From Rhizobium sullae (lineage in GTDB: Bacteria; Pseudomonadota; Alphaproteobacteria; Rhizobiales; Rhizobiaceae): a stretch of DNA of 64,000 nt. The stretch is taken from positions 63,765-127,764 of the forward strand of contig NZ_FWER01000001.1 in NCBI RefSeq assembly GCF_900169785.1, read 5' to 3'. The notes beneath the pieces are model-generated. The model was not told the DNA's origin and did not search any database. It worked only from the letters and a program-made list of their open reading frames with translations. Positions 28,472 through 36,902 of the stretch are shown here, piece after piece; positions within the stretch are counted from its first letter, which is position 1, and each line of letters starts with the position of its first letter. The translations under genes and the position numbers were made by a program.

Positions 28472-29246
28472 ATGATCAATAGACGCAATTCTCCAAAGCT
28501 CTCGTGGCCGGCGCCGCCGTCTCTCTTGCGGCCACAGACGGCTTTGCGACAACCGCCAAGCCGGATCAGGCGCGCAACGTCGTTCTCGTTCACGGGCTTT
28601 TTGCCGACGGCTCCTGCTGGCTCGACGTTCTCGCCCGTCTGCAAGGCCATGGCCTCAATGCGACATCAGTGCAAAATCCGCTGACGACGCTCGAAGAGTC
28701 GGTGGAATCCGCAAAGCGCGTGCTCGACCGGCAGGATGGTCCGACGGTTCTGGTGGGGCATTCCATCAGCGGCATGCTCGTTTCCGAGGTGGGCGTCCAC
28801 CCGAACGTTTCGGCACTTGTCTACATCGCCGCACGCGCGCCCGACGCCGGGGAGGATTTCGCTGCACTCGCAAAGACGTTCCCCAAGCCGCCAGCATCTG
28901 CCGGCATCGTGTTCGAAGGGGAGGAAGGCCGTCTCGGCGAGGAGGCTTTCCTCAAGGATTTCGCGGGCGGCCTGCCGGCGGAAAAGGCGAAGTTGCTCTA
29001 TGCGGTTCAGGAGCCGTTCCAGAAGAAGCTTTGGCAGGTCGAACAACGCAAGCTGCCTGGCGCTCCAAGCCGAGCTTCTATGCGGTGTCCACGGAAGACC
29101 GCACGATCAACCCCGAGCTTCAGCGCTTTCTCGCCAAGGGGATGGGCGCAAAAACCATAGAACTGAAGGCAAGCCACGTTTCGATGATTTCCCGCCCGGA
29201 CGAGGTTACGAACCTCATTCTGGAAGCCGCCGGTTACAGCAGCTGA
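28472..29246 (+). pseudogene. Frameshifted secreted alpha/beta hydrolase
   Basis: An esterase-like alpha/beta hydrolase (VVLVHGLFADGSCW; nucleophile Ser in LVGHSISGMLV; histidine in ELKASHVSMISRPDE) broken in two places. The ATG at 28472 gives MINRR, and the rest of a Tat-like leader (NFSKALVAGAAVSLAA) is one base out of frame. At 29031 one base is missing again, and the true C-terminus (LAGRTTQAAWRSK to EAAGYSS) runs in another frame to 29246. Both breaks fit single-base losses in short AATT or CTTT runs. Homologues are periplasmic hydrolases. Confidence 0.75.
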
Positions 29247-29508
29247 AGGCATCCGACCGGCTCCCGTCCTTCCTGCCGGAAGAGAGCGCCCGATCGTGGA
29301 GACGAAAACCTCCATCGACAGGAAGACGGATAGGGCAACTCTTCCGATTGTCGTCTTAAAGATTATGGAAACTTGATTGAGTGGCCTACGTGTCGCGCTC
29401 ACGGCAGCGCGTCGTCACCTCACTCGGCAAGGCTCGGTTGAGATCGGAGCGCCCCCGTCCTTCCGAACCGCACATGCCGTGATGTGACGCCTGCCCCCCG
29501 CCCTGTCT

Positions 29509-30363
29509 TCAACCGCGCAAGACAGTCGCGACGAGGCTCTCCATCGGAATGGTCGGGCGGCCAATCAGCCGACCAAGGGTACCTCCGTCATCGAACAAGG
29601 CTCCGCGCGAGGCTGCAGCGTCGGCATCCGCGAGAAGAGCGGCGAGATCGGCCGGCAGCCCGGTGCCCGTCAACACATCCCGATAGGCGACCTCGGAAAA
29701 ATCGTTGTAGACGGTCGCCTTGCCCGATTGCCGCGAGACCTCCGCGGCAAGCCCGGCAAGGGTGAAGGCCTGGTCGGCTGCAAGCTCATACGTCCTCCCG
29801 GCGTGCCCATCAGTCGCCAACACCACGGCTGCGGCCTCCGCATAGTCCTGCCGCGCCGCCGACGAAAAGCGCCCGTCCTTCGCGGCGCCGACAAAGGCGC
29901 CGTGCTCAAGCGCTGCCGGGAGCGCCATGAGATGGTTCTCGGTGTACCAGCCGTTGCGCAGGATCACGGCGGGCAGGCCCGAGGCCGCGATGACCTCCTC
30001 CGTCTGCCGATGCTCGATCGCAAGCGTCGCGGGCGATGTGTCGGCGTGCAGCATGCTCGTGTAGGCGATCAGCGAAACCCCGGCCACCTTCGCCGCCTCG
30101 ATTACTGCCCGATGCCGCGGCAGGCGACCGCTGACTTCGGTCGAGGAAATCAGCAGCAGCTTCTCGACGCCGTCCAGCGCCGGACCGAGCGTGTCGGGCC
30201 GGCTGTAGTCGGCCTCGCGCACGATCACGCCGCGTTCGGCCAGATCGCTGGCCTTTACGGTGTTGCGAACCGCCGCGACGATACGGTCGGCGGGAATGGT
30301 CTTCAGCAGTGCCTCGATTACGAGGCGCCCCAGTCGTCCTGTTGCTCCAGTTACTGCGTACAT
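29509..30363 (-). CDS. qorB: NAD(P)H:quinone oxidoreductase type 2 (QorB/YtfG-like)
   Basis: A 284-residue NmrA-like atypical SDR. It begins MYAVTGATGRLGRLVIEALL with the GxxGxxG loop, continues with GVEKLLLISSTEV, AYTSMLHADTSPATLAIEHRQTE and ILRNGWYTENHLMALPAALEHG, and ends in the GGTLGRLIGRPT region. These match E. coli YtfG/QorB closely along its length. Such enzymes reduce quinones with NADPH. The divergent HxlR-type gene at 30499 repeats the ytfG/ytfH arrangement known elsewhere, supporting the call. Confidence 0.85.
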   Translation of the reverse strand: MYAVTGATGRLGRLVIEALLKTIPADRIVAAVRNTVKASDLAERGVIVREADYSRPDTLGPALDGVEKLLLISSTEVSGRLPRHRAVIEAAKVAGVSLIAYTSMLHADTSPATLAIEHRQTEEVIAASGLPAVILRNGWYTENHLMALPAALEHGAFVGAAKDGRFSSAARQDYAEAAAVVLATDGHAGRTYELAADQAFTLAGLAAEVSRQSGKATVYNDFSEVAYRDVLTGTGLPADLAALLADADAAASRGALFDDGGTLGRLIGRPTIPMESLVATVLRG

Positions 30364-30445
30364 CGTTCAGTCCATTTCGTGGTTGGATCGATTCGAGAGC
30401 CTTTACATAGCGGCCATCGTTACCACGGGAAACCACGTACCTTGC

Positions 30446-30469
30446 GGTTACCTCCATTTTCCAGTAACC
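30446..30469. promoter_or_regulatory. Inverted repeat GGTTAC-N12-GTAACC
   Basis: In the 135-base divergent gap between qorB and the HxlR gene, GGTTAC (30446-30451) faces GTAACC (30464-30469). HxlR/QorR regulators bind inverted repeats in such gaps, so this is the best operator candidate for repression of qorB. Confidence 0.45.
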
Positions 30470-30498
30470 AGTTGGAAACTCACTCTGGACGATGCGCG

Positions 30499-30846
30499 AT
30501 GGTTCTCAAGGTACGAAAGGCGGTGAAGGCGCCTCCCGGCTGCCCCATGTCGAAGTGCATGGATCTACTTGGTGGCTGCTGGACGCCGGAGGTGCTCTGG
30601 TCCTTGAGCGAAGGCCCGCGCCGGTTCTCCGAACTACGCCGCGACAACCCGTTGATCTCCGCGAAGGTGATGACGAGCAGGCTGCGTGATCTCGAACAGC
30701 GCGGCGTCCTGACACGCCACGTGATGCCGACATCGCCGCCGACCGTGGAATACGAACTGACCGATTTGGGGAAGGAATTACTCCCTGCGATCAGGTCGAT
30801 CGTAGAAGTGGGATCGCGCCTGCTGCTGCGTGATTCTTCAAGCTAG
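30499..30846 (+). CDS. HxlR family transcriptional regulator (QorR/YtfH-like)
   Basis: A 115-residue winged-helix regulator. Key parts are the cysteine in PPGCPMSKCMDLLGG near residue 14, GCWTPEVLWSLSEGPRRFSELRRDNPLISAKVMTSRLRDLEQRGVL and the wing with YELTDLGKELLP. The N-terminal cysteine is characteristic of redox- or quinone-sensing members such as QorR. Translation most likely starts at the ATG at 30499. Its divergence from qorB makes it the likely repressor of that gene. Confidence 0.85.
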   Translation: MVLKVRKAVKAPPGCPMSKCMDLLGGCWTPEVLWSLSEGPRRFSELRRDNPLISAKVMTSRLRDLEQRGVLTRHVMPTSPPTVEYELTDLGKELLPAIRSIVEVGSRLLLRDSSS

Positions 30847-30983
30847 ACGATCCGGAGCACATCTTTTCGCGGCTGGCCGCACCTTAATCGAACGCGAACC
30901 ATTTGCGTGGCTCCAAGCAGCGCCTGGCCTCGCGATCATCGACGCGAGGGAGATAGCGGCGGTGGCTGGCGCTGCTCACCCTT

Positions 30984-31041
30984 GCGTCTCCGCGACAGAA
31001 GTATCGGCGAGATCGGACTAGCGATCGGCTTCCAAACTCCT
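30984..31041 (+). pseudogene. Scrap of an AraC-type HTH
   Basis: One frame reads LRLRDRSIGEIGLAIGFQTP, which resembles the second helix-turn-helix of AraC regulators (LSIAEIALACGF-type). The homology stops at about 31041 where a different, minus-strand gene fragment begins. Only about 20 residues remain, so the call is tentative. Confidence 0.3.
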
Positions 31042-31321
31042 CTCTGCAGTAGTCGTCGGTGTGGCCTAACAAGAGGAGCCGCCGGGCAACCGTTCGCAAG
31101 GGCGCGGAATATCCCTCTTTCATCTCCGTGATAAGACGGTAGCTGAAGGTATCGGAGTGCCGAATGAGTGGAAGCGCTGCGCTTTCGGCATCATCTTCGT
31201 CCGCAGCGTAGAAATACGGAATATCAGTGAGGTCGCCCGGCCGAAACAGGGCGCTATGGTTTTGAAAGCCGCCGTTCTTGCCCCAGTCAAGTTCAATGCG
31301 ACCAAGCGTCAGATGAATCAT
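31036..31321 (-). pseudogene. N-terminal fragment of a HEPN/Toprim-associated protein
   Basis: Begins MIHLTLGRIELDWGKNGGFQNHSALFRPGD and continues to MKEGYSAPLRTVARRLLLLGHTDDYCREEF, which resembles the N-terminal domain of HEPN/Toprim-associated proteins (an in-frame TTG at 31330 would add MGS). After CREEF the frame loses likeness, at the junction with the AraC scrap. The family is linked to defence-type islands, but function is unproven and this copy lacks its C-terminal part. Confidence 0.4.
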
Positions 31322-31477
31322 TGATCCCAAGCGGCGGCACTCCAGATTTGAGAGCGTGAAGCCCGACTTGTTTAGGTTATCACGTGCTTCTACGAGTTGT
31401 TTTCTTTGACCAGTGGGGCGCGGTCGAAACTCCTACCACTTCGTGCCGCGATCTTCGTCTCCCTCCGGCCATTTGGC

Positions 31478-32383
31478 TTACGACTGAACCCATCCCACTC
31501 GCGGCTTCCAACGCCAATTGCCATCAAGGGACTCCGTCAAGGGCAGCAGAAGGTTCCCGAGATCCCCCACTACCGTGGCCAAGCCTGGCGGCGCGGCCGC
31601 CATACGTTCGCGACCAAGAAAGGCCCGCCACTGACGATCCCATACTTCGGCATAGGCATCGCTGAGACCCATCGGCCTCTCCTTCGGAAAATCTGTCCCT
31701 CTTCTAGCGAAAGTCTGGCGCACGGCCTCCGCGAGGGTGGACCGCTCAAGCTCGAACGTTTCGGCGATCAGCCAAAGATCGTAGAAATCCTTCAGACGGC
31801 TATTCGCCATGCCGAGTGTCACCAGCGCCTCGAATTTCTCGGCGATCACGGTTGCGACCGGATAGGCTCGAAGGCGCGGCGCCGGCGCATCGAGCAACGA
31901 TGGATATTTTATATCGACCGGTCCCGGCGTGACGGCGTCGCCGAAGCCTATGTCCACCTGAATCGGAATGCGGGCGCCTGCGATGGTGGCCGTGGTGCGG
32001 ACGCGAACGCCGCCATACTCGACTTCTTCTCGGATCGGCGCGGCTTCGAGCCCATCCACGTCGAAGACAACGCCGTCATCCTCGACCGGCTGTGTGCAAA
32101 TAGCATGGAAAGTCTCTGCGATTGCCTTAGGACTGTTCTCGCCGTAGCCCAGCAGGTCGAGGTCCCGCGTTGGCCGAAAAGGGTCGGCGACCCAGGTAAC
32201 GAACAGCATCGCGCCCTTGAGGATGAAGCGGTCGCGATGCGCGGATAGGCTCAGCCGGTACAGGAGCCTTTCGAGCGCATAGCGCGTCAGCAGGATCTGA
32301 AAGTCCGTGCGTTCCGCGCGAGACCGATCCAGGAGCCGGGCGCGCACCGATGCCCCGACGTTTTTCTTCGGTTCACGCGCCAT
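31478..32383 (-). CDS. AbiEii-type nucleotidyltransferase toxin
   Basis: A 301-residue toxin of the type IV AbiE toxin-antitoxin family. The polymerase-beta-like core reads RFILKGAMLFVTW followed by the acidic TRDLDLLGYG, with later family blocks (QVDIGFGDAVTP; RAYPVATVIAEKFEALVTLG; NSRLKDFYDLW). The ATG at 32383 lies 11 bases inside the antitoxin gene end, the tight overlap typical of these pairs. Family members modify nucleotides or tRNA and cause reversible growth arrest, often giving phage abortive infection. A decayed paralogue is at 11262. Confidence 0.87.
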   Translation of the reverse strand: MAREPKKNVGASVRARLLDRSRAERTDFQILLTRYALERLLYRLSLSAHRDRFILKGAMLFVTWVADPFRPTRDLDLLGYGENSPKAIAETFHAICTQPVEDDGVVFDVDGLEAAPIREEVEYGGVRVRTTATIAGARIPIQVDIGFGDAVTPGPVDIKYPSLLDAPAPRLRAYPVATVIAEKFEALVTLGMANSRLKDFYDLWLIAETFELERSTLAEAVRQTFARRGTDFPKERPMGLSDAYAEVWDRQWRAFLGRERMAAAPPGLATVVGDLGNLLLPLTESLDGNWRWKPRVGWVQS

Positions 32384-33023
32384 CAGCCACCGTCGCTTCG
32401 ACATAGGGGCGCATGGTCGACCAAATTCGGGCCCTCTTCGCATATGTCCAGAGTTCGTCGCTTGTGGTCTTGCGCCGCCGGAGCCCCTCGCGCAGCCCCT
32501 CCATCGCAACATCGAGGCCGACTTTCGTCCGATAGCGGAAGCAATCGACGATCGAACGCGCCGGATTTGTGATCGGCACCTCGACCCCCTCGATGCGATG
32601 CCGTTCGACGCCCTCGGTGAGAGCGGCGCCGGTGAAGCGTACGAAGCGGATAGGCGGATAGTCGATTTTGGGGCGCCAAGCCGTTCGATCGATGGCCATC
32701 CAGACCGCCGACGGCATTTGCAGCGTCAGCTCATGAAATTGCAGCGCCGAGGTCAGGCAGACGATCCCTTTCGGCACAAGCGCCGATGCCTCGGCCAGGG
32801 CATGTCGTGCGTCGGCCGCTGCGTCCGGAAGCTGGTAGAGGCCGCGCGCCGGACGAACGACTTCTTCATCTCGCACGAGACGCGCGAGCGTCTCCGAGCC
32901 AATGCCGTGCGCGGCGAAATCCTTCAGCCGCAGCATATGCCGGGCTTTCAGGAGTTCCAGCGCGCGAGCCCGTTGGGTGCCAGCCGTGTCCACTTCCGTG
33001 ATGTTTCCTCTGCCGAGACTCAT
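32373..33023 (-). CDS. AbiEi-type antitoxin and transcriptional autoregulator
   Basis: A 216-residue partner of the AbiEii gene. The N-terminal winged HTH (RALELLKARHMLRLKDFAAHGIGSETLARLVRDEEVVRPARGLYQLP) is followed by the AbiEi C-terminal domain with CLTSALQFHELTLQMPSAVWMAI and a C-terminal helical part. Antitoxins of this type do not bind the toxin but counter its effect and repress their own promoter. The ATG at 33023 is preferred; an in-frame extension upstream has no family likeness. Confidence 0.85.
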   Translation of the reverse strand: MSLGRGNITEVDTAGTQRARALELLKARHMLRLKDFAAHGIGSETLARLVRDEEVVRPARGLYQLPDAAADARHALAEASALVPKGIVCLTSALQFHELTLQMPSAVWMAIDRTAWRPKIDYPPIRFVRFTGAALTEGVERHRIEGVEVPITNPARSIVDCFRYRTKVGLDVAMEGLREGLRRRKTTSDELWTYAKRARIWSTMRPYVEATVADGA

Positions 33024-33226
33024 AACAGCAGAGGTTTTAACACATCCATTCTCTGAAAAACACCCACTCATCTGCTCCCTTTGAGAATGGCACGTCCATC
33101 GGCGCCATTGCCGTCTCCTCGACCGATCGAGTGCAGCGAAACCCTGCTTTCGACAAAGGAGCAGCAGGCGATAGTGAAGCAGACAGGTGAAGGGCGAAGG
33201 ATGTTTCTTCAAATGACCGCCAGCTG

Positions 33227-33439
33227 CTAACGCAAGGCGTCCTCCAAGTGCACCTTTCGGTCCTCCCAATCGGGCATCACCGTATCAAGTAGCGCGCGCC
33301 AGCCCTCCCCATGATCGGGATAGAAGGAGTGCGCTAGTTCGTGACAGATGACGTAGTCAATAAGACGAGGGCTTGCCCTTACTAAATCCACATTAAGCAC
33401 CACACGCCCGCTAGGAGTGTAGATGAAGCCGTGAGCCAC
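33227..33439 (-). pseudogene. C-terminal fragment of a YgjP/SprT-like metallopeptidase
   Basis: About 70 residues remain, with the zinc motif HELAHSFYPDH and the ending MPDWEDRKVHLEDAL, matching the C-terminus of M48/YgjP-type metal-dependent hydrolases. The N-terminal two thirds are missing; the sequence joins directly onto an integrase fragment at about 33440, which points to a single deletion that removed both genes' inner parts. Confidence 0.7.
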
Positions 33440-33753
33440 TTCTCTCCGAACTCGCCAAAGCTCTTTGCCTCTTTCAAGCGGCGCTTCTCGCGCTGCTTCT
33501 CTATCGCGGGCGACCGTCCTTCTCCGATGGCGCGCCTCGCGTCAATGCATTTCTCTCGGGCCCGGGCAAGCGAGATTCCATCGCGTCCGTACCTCCCCAG
33601 ATAGACGGTCTCCCGACGGCCGTTGAGCCTGTAGTCCAGGCGAAACGAGATCGCACCACTCGGCATGACGCGAACATACATCCCGTCGCGGTCCGAAATT
33701 TTGTATATTTTATCTTTTGGTTTCAATGCCTTGAGGGCGGCGTCCGTCAGCAT
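33440..33753 (-). pseudogene. Truncated tyrosine integrase, arm-binding domain only
   Basis: Starts MLTDAALKALKPKDKIYKISDRDGMYVRV and continues with FRLDYRLNGRRETVYLGRYG and LARAREKCIDARR, the DUF4102 arm-DNA-binding domain of phage P4-like integrases, up to FGEKWL. The core-binding and catalytic domains (R-H-R-Y residues) are absent. It begins 293 bases from the guaA stop, the standard place for an integrase that targets the guaA 3' end. Without the catalytic domain the island cannot excise on its own. Confidence 0.85.
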
Positions 33754-33768
33754 CCCTGCTACCTCCTG

Positions 33769-33781
33769 AAAAGTACCATCA
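33769..33781. repeat. Arm-type repeat AAAAGTACCATCA
   Basis: A one-mismatch copy of the AAAAGTACCGTCA motif lies 16 bases before the integrase start. With the copies at 33841, 18767 and 2965 it forms the set expected for integrase arm sites. Confidence 0.45.
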
Positions 33782-33841
33782 GCACAATTTTGGGGGGTCG
33801 CGGCAGATATTTCCTTTTATTTTCAATGCGTTAAAACGAAA

Positions 33842-33881
33842 AAAGTACCGTCACGACCCTCATTGATCGTGACGGTACTTT
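33842..33881 (-). terminator. guaA-side hairpin terminator that includes the arm-type repeat
   Basis: AAAGTACCGTCACGA (33842-33856) pairs perfectly over 15 bases with 33867-33881 around a ten-base loop. In the minus-strand message the stem is followed by TTTTTTCGTTTT, a good intrinsic terminator about 165 bases past the guaA stop. The stem itself contains the repeat shared with the island ends, so the site may serve both as terminator and as paired integrase arm sites. Confidence 0.6.
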
Positions 33882-33950
33882 GAAAAATTCGTCCACGCAA
33901 TATCACGGAGGTCCGTCAGGCGGGCCGCCAGAGCCAAACTCTACGTGCCG

Positions 33951-33975
33951 ATAGCCACCGAATGTCGATGGCTAT
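33951..33975. repeat. Small hairpin between guaA and the terminator
   Basis: ATAGCCA (33951-33957) faces TGGCTAT (33969-33975) around an 11-base loop, with TTTTAATTTTT following on the plus strand. It could stop rightward transcription from the island toward guaA. Confidence 0.4.
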
Positions 33976-34045
33976 TTTAATTTTTGTTTTCAATGGCTTG
34001 CGTCGCATTTTGGCGCAGTTTCGGCGGCGTTCGGATAGGCCTGAA

Positions 34046-34060
34046 TCATTCCCACTCGAT
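34046..34060. other. Attachment core within the guaA 3' end
   Basis: TCATTCCCACTCGAT covers the stop and last codons of guaA (...TIEWE). The guaA 3' end is a known integration hotspot. The core is shared with 18557-18567 (11 of 11 bases) and 6194-6204 (10 of 11). Insertion keeps the coding end intact, as seen here. Confidence 0.65.
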
Positions 34061-35608
34061 CGTCCCAGGCGGCTTCGACGTTACGTCATAAACCACGCGG
34101 TTGATGCCGCGCACTTCGTTGATGATGCGGGTTGCGGCGCGGCCAAGGAATTCCATGTCGTAGTGAAAGAAATCCGCGGTCATGCCGTCGACCGAGGTGA
34201 CGGCGCGGAGCGCGCAGACGAACTCGTAAGTGCGGCCGTCGCCCATGACACCGACGGTCTGGACCGGAAGCAGCACCGCGAAGGCCTGCCAAATGGCATC
34301 GTAGAGACCGGCCTTGCGGATTTCGTCGAGATAGATGGCATCGGCTTCCCGCAGGATGTCGAGCTTCTCGCGATTGATGCCGCCCGGGCAGCGGATCGCA
34401 AGACCCGGCCCTGGGAAGGGGTGACGGCCGATGAAGCTGTCGGGCAATCCGAGCTCCTTGCCGAGCGCGCGCACTTCATCCTTGAAGAGTTCACGCAGCG
34501 GCTCCACGAGCTGCATGTTCATGCGCTCCGGCAGGCCGCCGACATTGTGGTGCGACTTGATGGTGACCGACGGGCCGCCGGTGAAGGAGACGCTCTCGAT
34601 GACATCCGGATAGAGCGTGCCCTGGCCCAAGAAGTCGGCGCCGCCGAGCTTCTTCGCTTCTTCCTCGAAGGTTTCGATGAACAGGCGGCCGATGATCTTG
34701 CGCTTGGTTTCCGGATCGCTGACGCCTTCGAGCTCGCCGATGAACCTGTCCGAGGCATCGACATGCAGCAGATGCAGATTGTAATGCTCGCGGAACATCG
34801 CAACGACGTTTGCCGCCTCGTCTTTCCGCATCAGACCGTGATCGACCAGGATGCAGGTGAGTTGGTCGCCGATGGCTTCATGGATCAAGAGCGCTGCGAC
34901 CGAGCTGTCGACGCCGCCAGAAAGCGCGCAGATGACGCGCTTGTCGCCGACCTGCTGGCGGATCTGTTCGACCGCCTTCTGGCGATAGGCAGACATCGAC
35001 CAGTCGCCCTTGATGCCGGCGATGTTGTGAATGAAGTTGCCGATGAGCTTCGCGCCATCCGGGGTATGCACGACTTCCGGATGGAACTGCACGCCGTAAT
35101 ATTTGCGTTTTTCGTCGGCAATGAAGGCATATGGCGCGTTGGAGGAAGTCGCGACGACCTCGAAGCCCTTGGGCAGCGCCGTGACGCGGTCGCCATGGCT
35201 CATCCACACCTGATGGCGCGATCCGGAGGACCAGAGGCCCTCGAAGAGCTGGCAATCCTTGTCGACGTCCAGAAAAGCGCGGCCGAATTCGCGGTGATGA
35301 CCGCTCTCGACCTTGCCACCGAGCTGCATGCACATGGTCTGCTGGCCGTAGCAGATGCCGAAGACCGGCAGGCCGCTGTCGAAGATAATCTGCGGCGCGC
35401 GCGGCGAACCCTCATCGACCGTTGAAGCCGGGCTGCCGGACAAGATCACAGCTTTCGGTTGAAGGCGCTTGAAGCTCTCTTCGGCGGACTGGAAGGGAAC
35501 GATCTCGCAGTAGACACCGGTCTCGCGCACGCGGCGTGCGATCAGCTGGGTCACTTGGCTGCCGAAATCGACGATGAGAACGCTGTCGGGATGTGCTGTC
35601 TGGGTCAT
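34046..35608 (-). CDS. guaA: GMP synthase (glutamine-hydrolysing)
   Basis: A 520-residue enzyme that converts XMP, glutamine and ATP to GMP. The class I amidotransferase domain (about 8-200) has the nucleophile elbow [11 protein letters not shown] and the His/Glu pair in VQFHPEVVH. The ATP-pyrophosphatase domain carries the P-loop [12 protein letters not shown] near residue 230. The C-terminal dimerisation domain ends [10 protein letters not shown]. Length and motifs are complete. Downstream lies the integrated accessory region; upstream on the same strand is mtnN. The long open frame on the opposite strand is only a shadow. Confidence 0.98.
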   Translation of the reverse strand: MTQTAHPDSVLIVDFGSQVTQLIARRVRETGVYCEIVPFQSAEESFKRLQPKAVILSGSPASTVDEGSPRAPQIIFDSGLPVFGICYGQQTMCMQLGGKVESGHHREFGRAFLDVDKDCQLFEGLWSSGSRHQVWMSHGDRVTALPKGFEVVATSSNAPYAFIADEKRKYYGVQFHPEVVHTPDGAKLIGNFIHNIAGIKGDWSMSAYRQKAVEQIRQQVGDKRVICALSGGVDSSVAALLIHEAIGDQLTCILVDHGLMRKDEAANVVAMFREHYNLHLLHVDASDRFIGELEGVSDPETKRKIIGRLFIETFEEEAKKLGGADFLGQGTLYPDVIESVSFTGGPSVTIKSHHNVGGLPERMNMQLVEPLRELFKDEVRALGKELGLPDSFIGRHPFPGPGLAIRCPGGINREKLDILREADAIYLDEIRKAGLYDAIWQAFAVLLPVQTVGVMGDGRTYEFVCALRAVTSVDGMTADFFHYDMEFLGRAATRIINEVRGINRVVYDVTSKPPGTIEWE

Positions 35609-35702
35609 GGCGAGCCTTTAATGAAAAGCACCCGTTCTGGCAATGCAGGAAATCGGCCGCGTCGGGATTTTATTGTCCTGATTGTCCCTGCTTCAAGGCG
35701 TT

Positions 35703-36341
35703 TTAGAACCAAAAGACACCGTCTTCCAATGCTGTGAACAGACTGTCGACGGCATAGGAGAGCTTACGGTCGATCACGTGCAGATATTCCGTCCAGCCCG
35801 AAATATGCTGCAGCTCTTCGACGCCATCGGAAATGCCGCGAAGGCCGATCAATGGCAGGCTATAGCCTTGGCAGGCGCGGAGGATCGCGAATGTTTCCAT
35901 GTCCACCATGTCAGCAGCGATGTTCTTGTAGGCCGGTCCCGATATGACGTTGCCGCCGGTCGAAAGGCTGGCCTCTGGAATGCCGGGAATGCGGAGCGGC
36001 AGATCGATGACGGCAGGAAGGTCGAGGAAGGGCGTGCTGCCCTTCTCGAAGCCGAGCGGCGATGCATCCATGTCGCGATAGGAAACGGACGAAACCTGAT
36101 AGACCTCCGTCTGCTCCAGCGTTGCGGAGCCTGCCGAGCCGAGAGAAACGACAAGCTGCGGCAGGTCGTCGGCCTGATCGAGCCGTGAAAGCGTCTTCGT
36201 CATCGCGATCGCAGCCTCGACCGGACCGACGCCAGTCATCAGCGGCTCGAAGCGGGAGCGCAGGAAGGGACCGTATTCGGCTTCCGCCGCCATGACGAAG
36301 AGGATGGACTTGCCGGCCACCGGCTTCAGTTCGAATTTCAT
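35703..36341 (-). CDS. mtnN: 5'-methylthioadenosine/S-adenosylhomocysteine nucleosidase
   Basis: A 212-residue nucleosidase of the PNP/UDP family. It shows ILFVMAAEAEYGP at the start, the GVGPVEAAIAMTKTL loop, VSLGSAGSA, and the nucleoside-binding ADMVDMETFAILRACQ followed by RGISDGVEEL with the catalytic Asp. Such enzymes cleave MTA and SAH to adenine, feeding methionine and purine salvage. Its ATG overlaps the stop of the thioesterase gene (ATGA), and guaA follows after 94 bases. The protein is slightly shorter than the E. coli enzyme. Confidence 0.85.
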   Translation of the reverse strand: MKFELKPVAGKSILFVMAAEAEYGPFLRSRFEPLMTGVGPVEAAIAMTKTLSRLDQADDLPQLVVSLGSAGSATLEQTEVYQVSSVSYRDMDASPLGFEKGSTPFLDLPAVIDLPLRIPGIPEASLSTGGNVISGPAYKNIAADMVDMETFAILRACQGYSLPLIGLRGISDGVEELQHISGWTEYLHVIDRKLSYAVDSLFTALEDGVFWF

Positions 36342-36787
36342 CCCGTAATTCCTTCTCTGCCGCGGACGACCATCATCGTTCCCGTCATGGAGGCGATCAG
36401 CTTGGCCGGTCCGTCGTCAATCGCATAGCCGCGCCCATCGGCAACGATGATGTTGGAGCCGGGTTTGGTGATCTCGCCGCGAAACAGGAAGCGTTCCCCC
36501 CGCCCAGGCGACATCAGGTTGACCTTGAATTCGATCGTGAGGATCGAGGCATCGGCGTCGATGACGCTGTAGGCGGCAAAGCCGCAGGCGCTGTCGAGCG
36601 CTGCCGAAATGACGCCGGCATGAAGAATGCCATGTTGTTGCGTTAGCTTGACGTCGAAGGGCAGCTCGATCTCCACCACGCCGTGCTCGACCCGCGTCAG
36701 TTCGGCGCCGATCGTTTCCATCGCCGCCTGGCGCGCGAAGCTCTGCCGGATCCGCTCGCGGAAATCACCGCTTTCCCTGACATTCAT
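36338..36787 (-). CDS. PaaI-type hotdog thioesterase
   Basis: A 149-residue hotdog-fold protein. The core motif is QQHGILHAGVISAALDSACGFAAYSV, in which HGGxxxxxxD-type residues are recognisable, followed by EFKVNLMSPGRGERFLFRGEI. Family members hydrolyse acyl- or aryl-CoA thioesters. AGGGGAC precedes the ATG at 36787; the longer open frame upstream is spurious. It is translationally coupled to mtnN. Substrate unknown. Confidence 0.8.
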   Translation of the reverse strand: MNVRESGDFRERIRQSFARQAAMETIGAELTRVEHGVVEIELPFDVKLTQQHGILHAGVISAALDSACGFAAYSVIDADASILTIEFKVNLMSPGRGERFLFRGEITKPGSNIIVADGRGYAIDDGPAKLIASMTGTMMVVRGREGITG

Positions 36788-36902
36788 GCATTTGTCCCCT
36801 TGCAACCGCGAAAGTGGCACGGCACGCCGGATTCGACAAGGATGAGCAGGCGAAATCAGTTCAGACAGACGGTCGCGCCTTGACGACTGCCGCACCGAGG
36901 AT

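Noticed and set aside
29728..30498. Long N-terminal extension of the HxlR gene
   Set aside because: The extension is antisense to qorB; the HxlR domain begins at the ATG at 30499.
31478..31510. CATCCCACTCG as another att copy (near 31485)
   Set aside because: Matches only nine bases, lies inside the AbiEii coding end and lacks the GAT that the other copies share.
33962..35425. 487-residue plus-strand open frame
   Set aside because: It lies wholly opposite guaA, has a low-complexity Asp/Ala/Glu composition typical of an antisense shadow, and matches no family.
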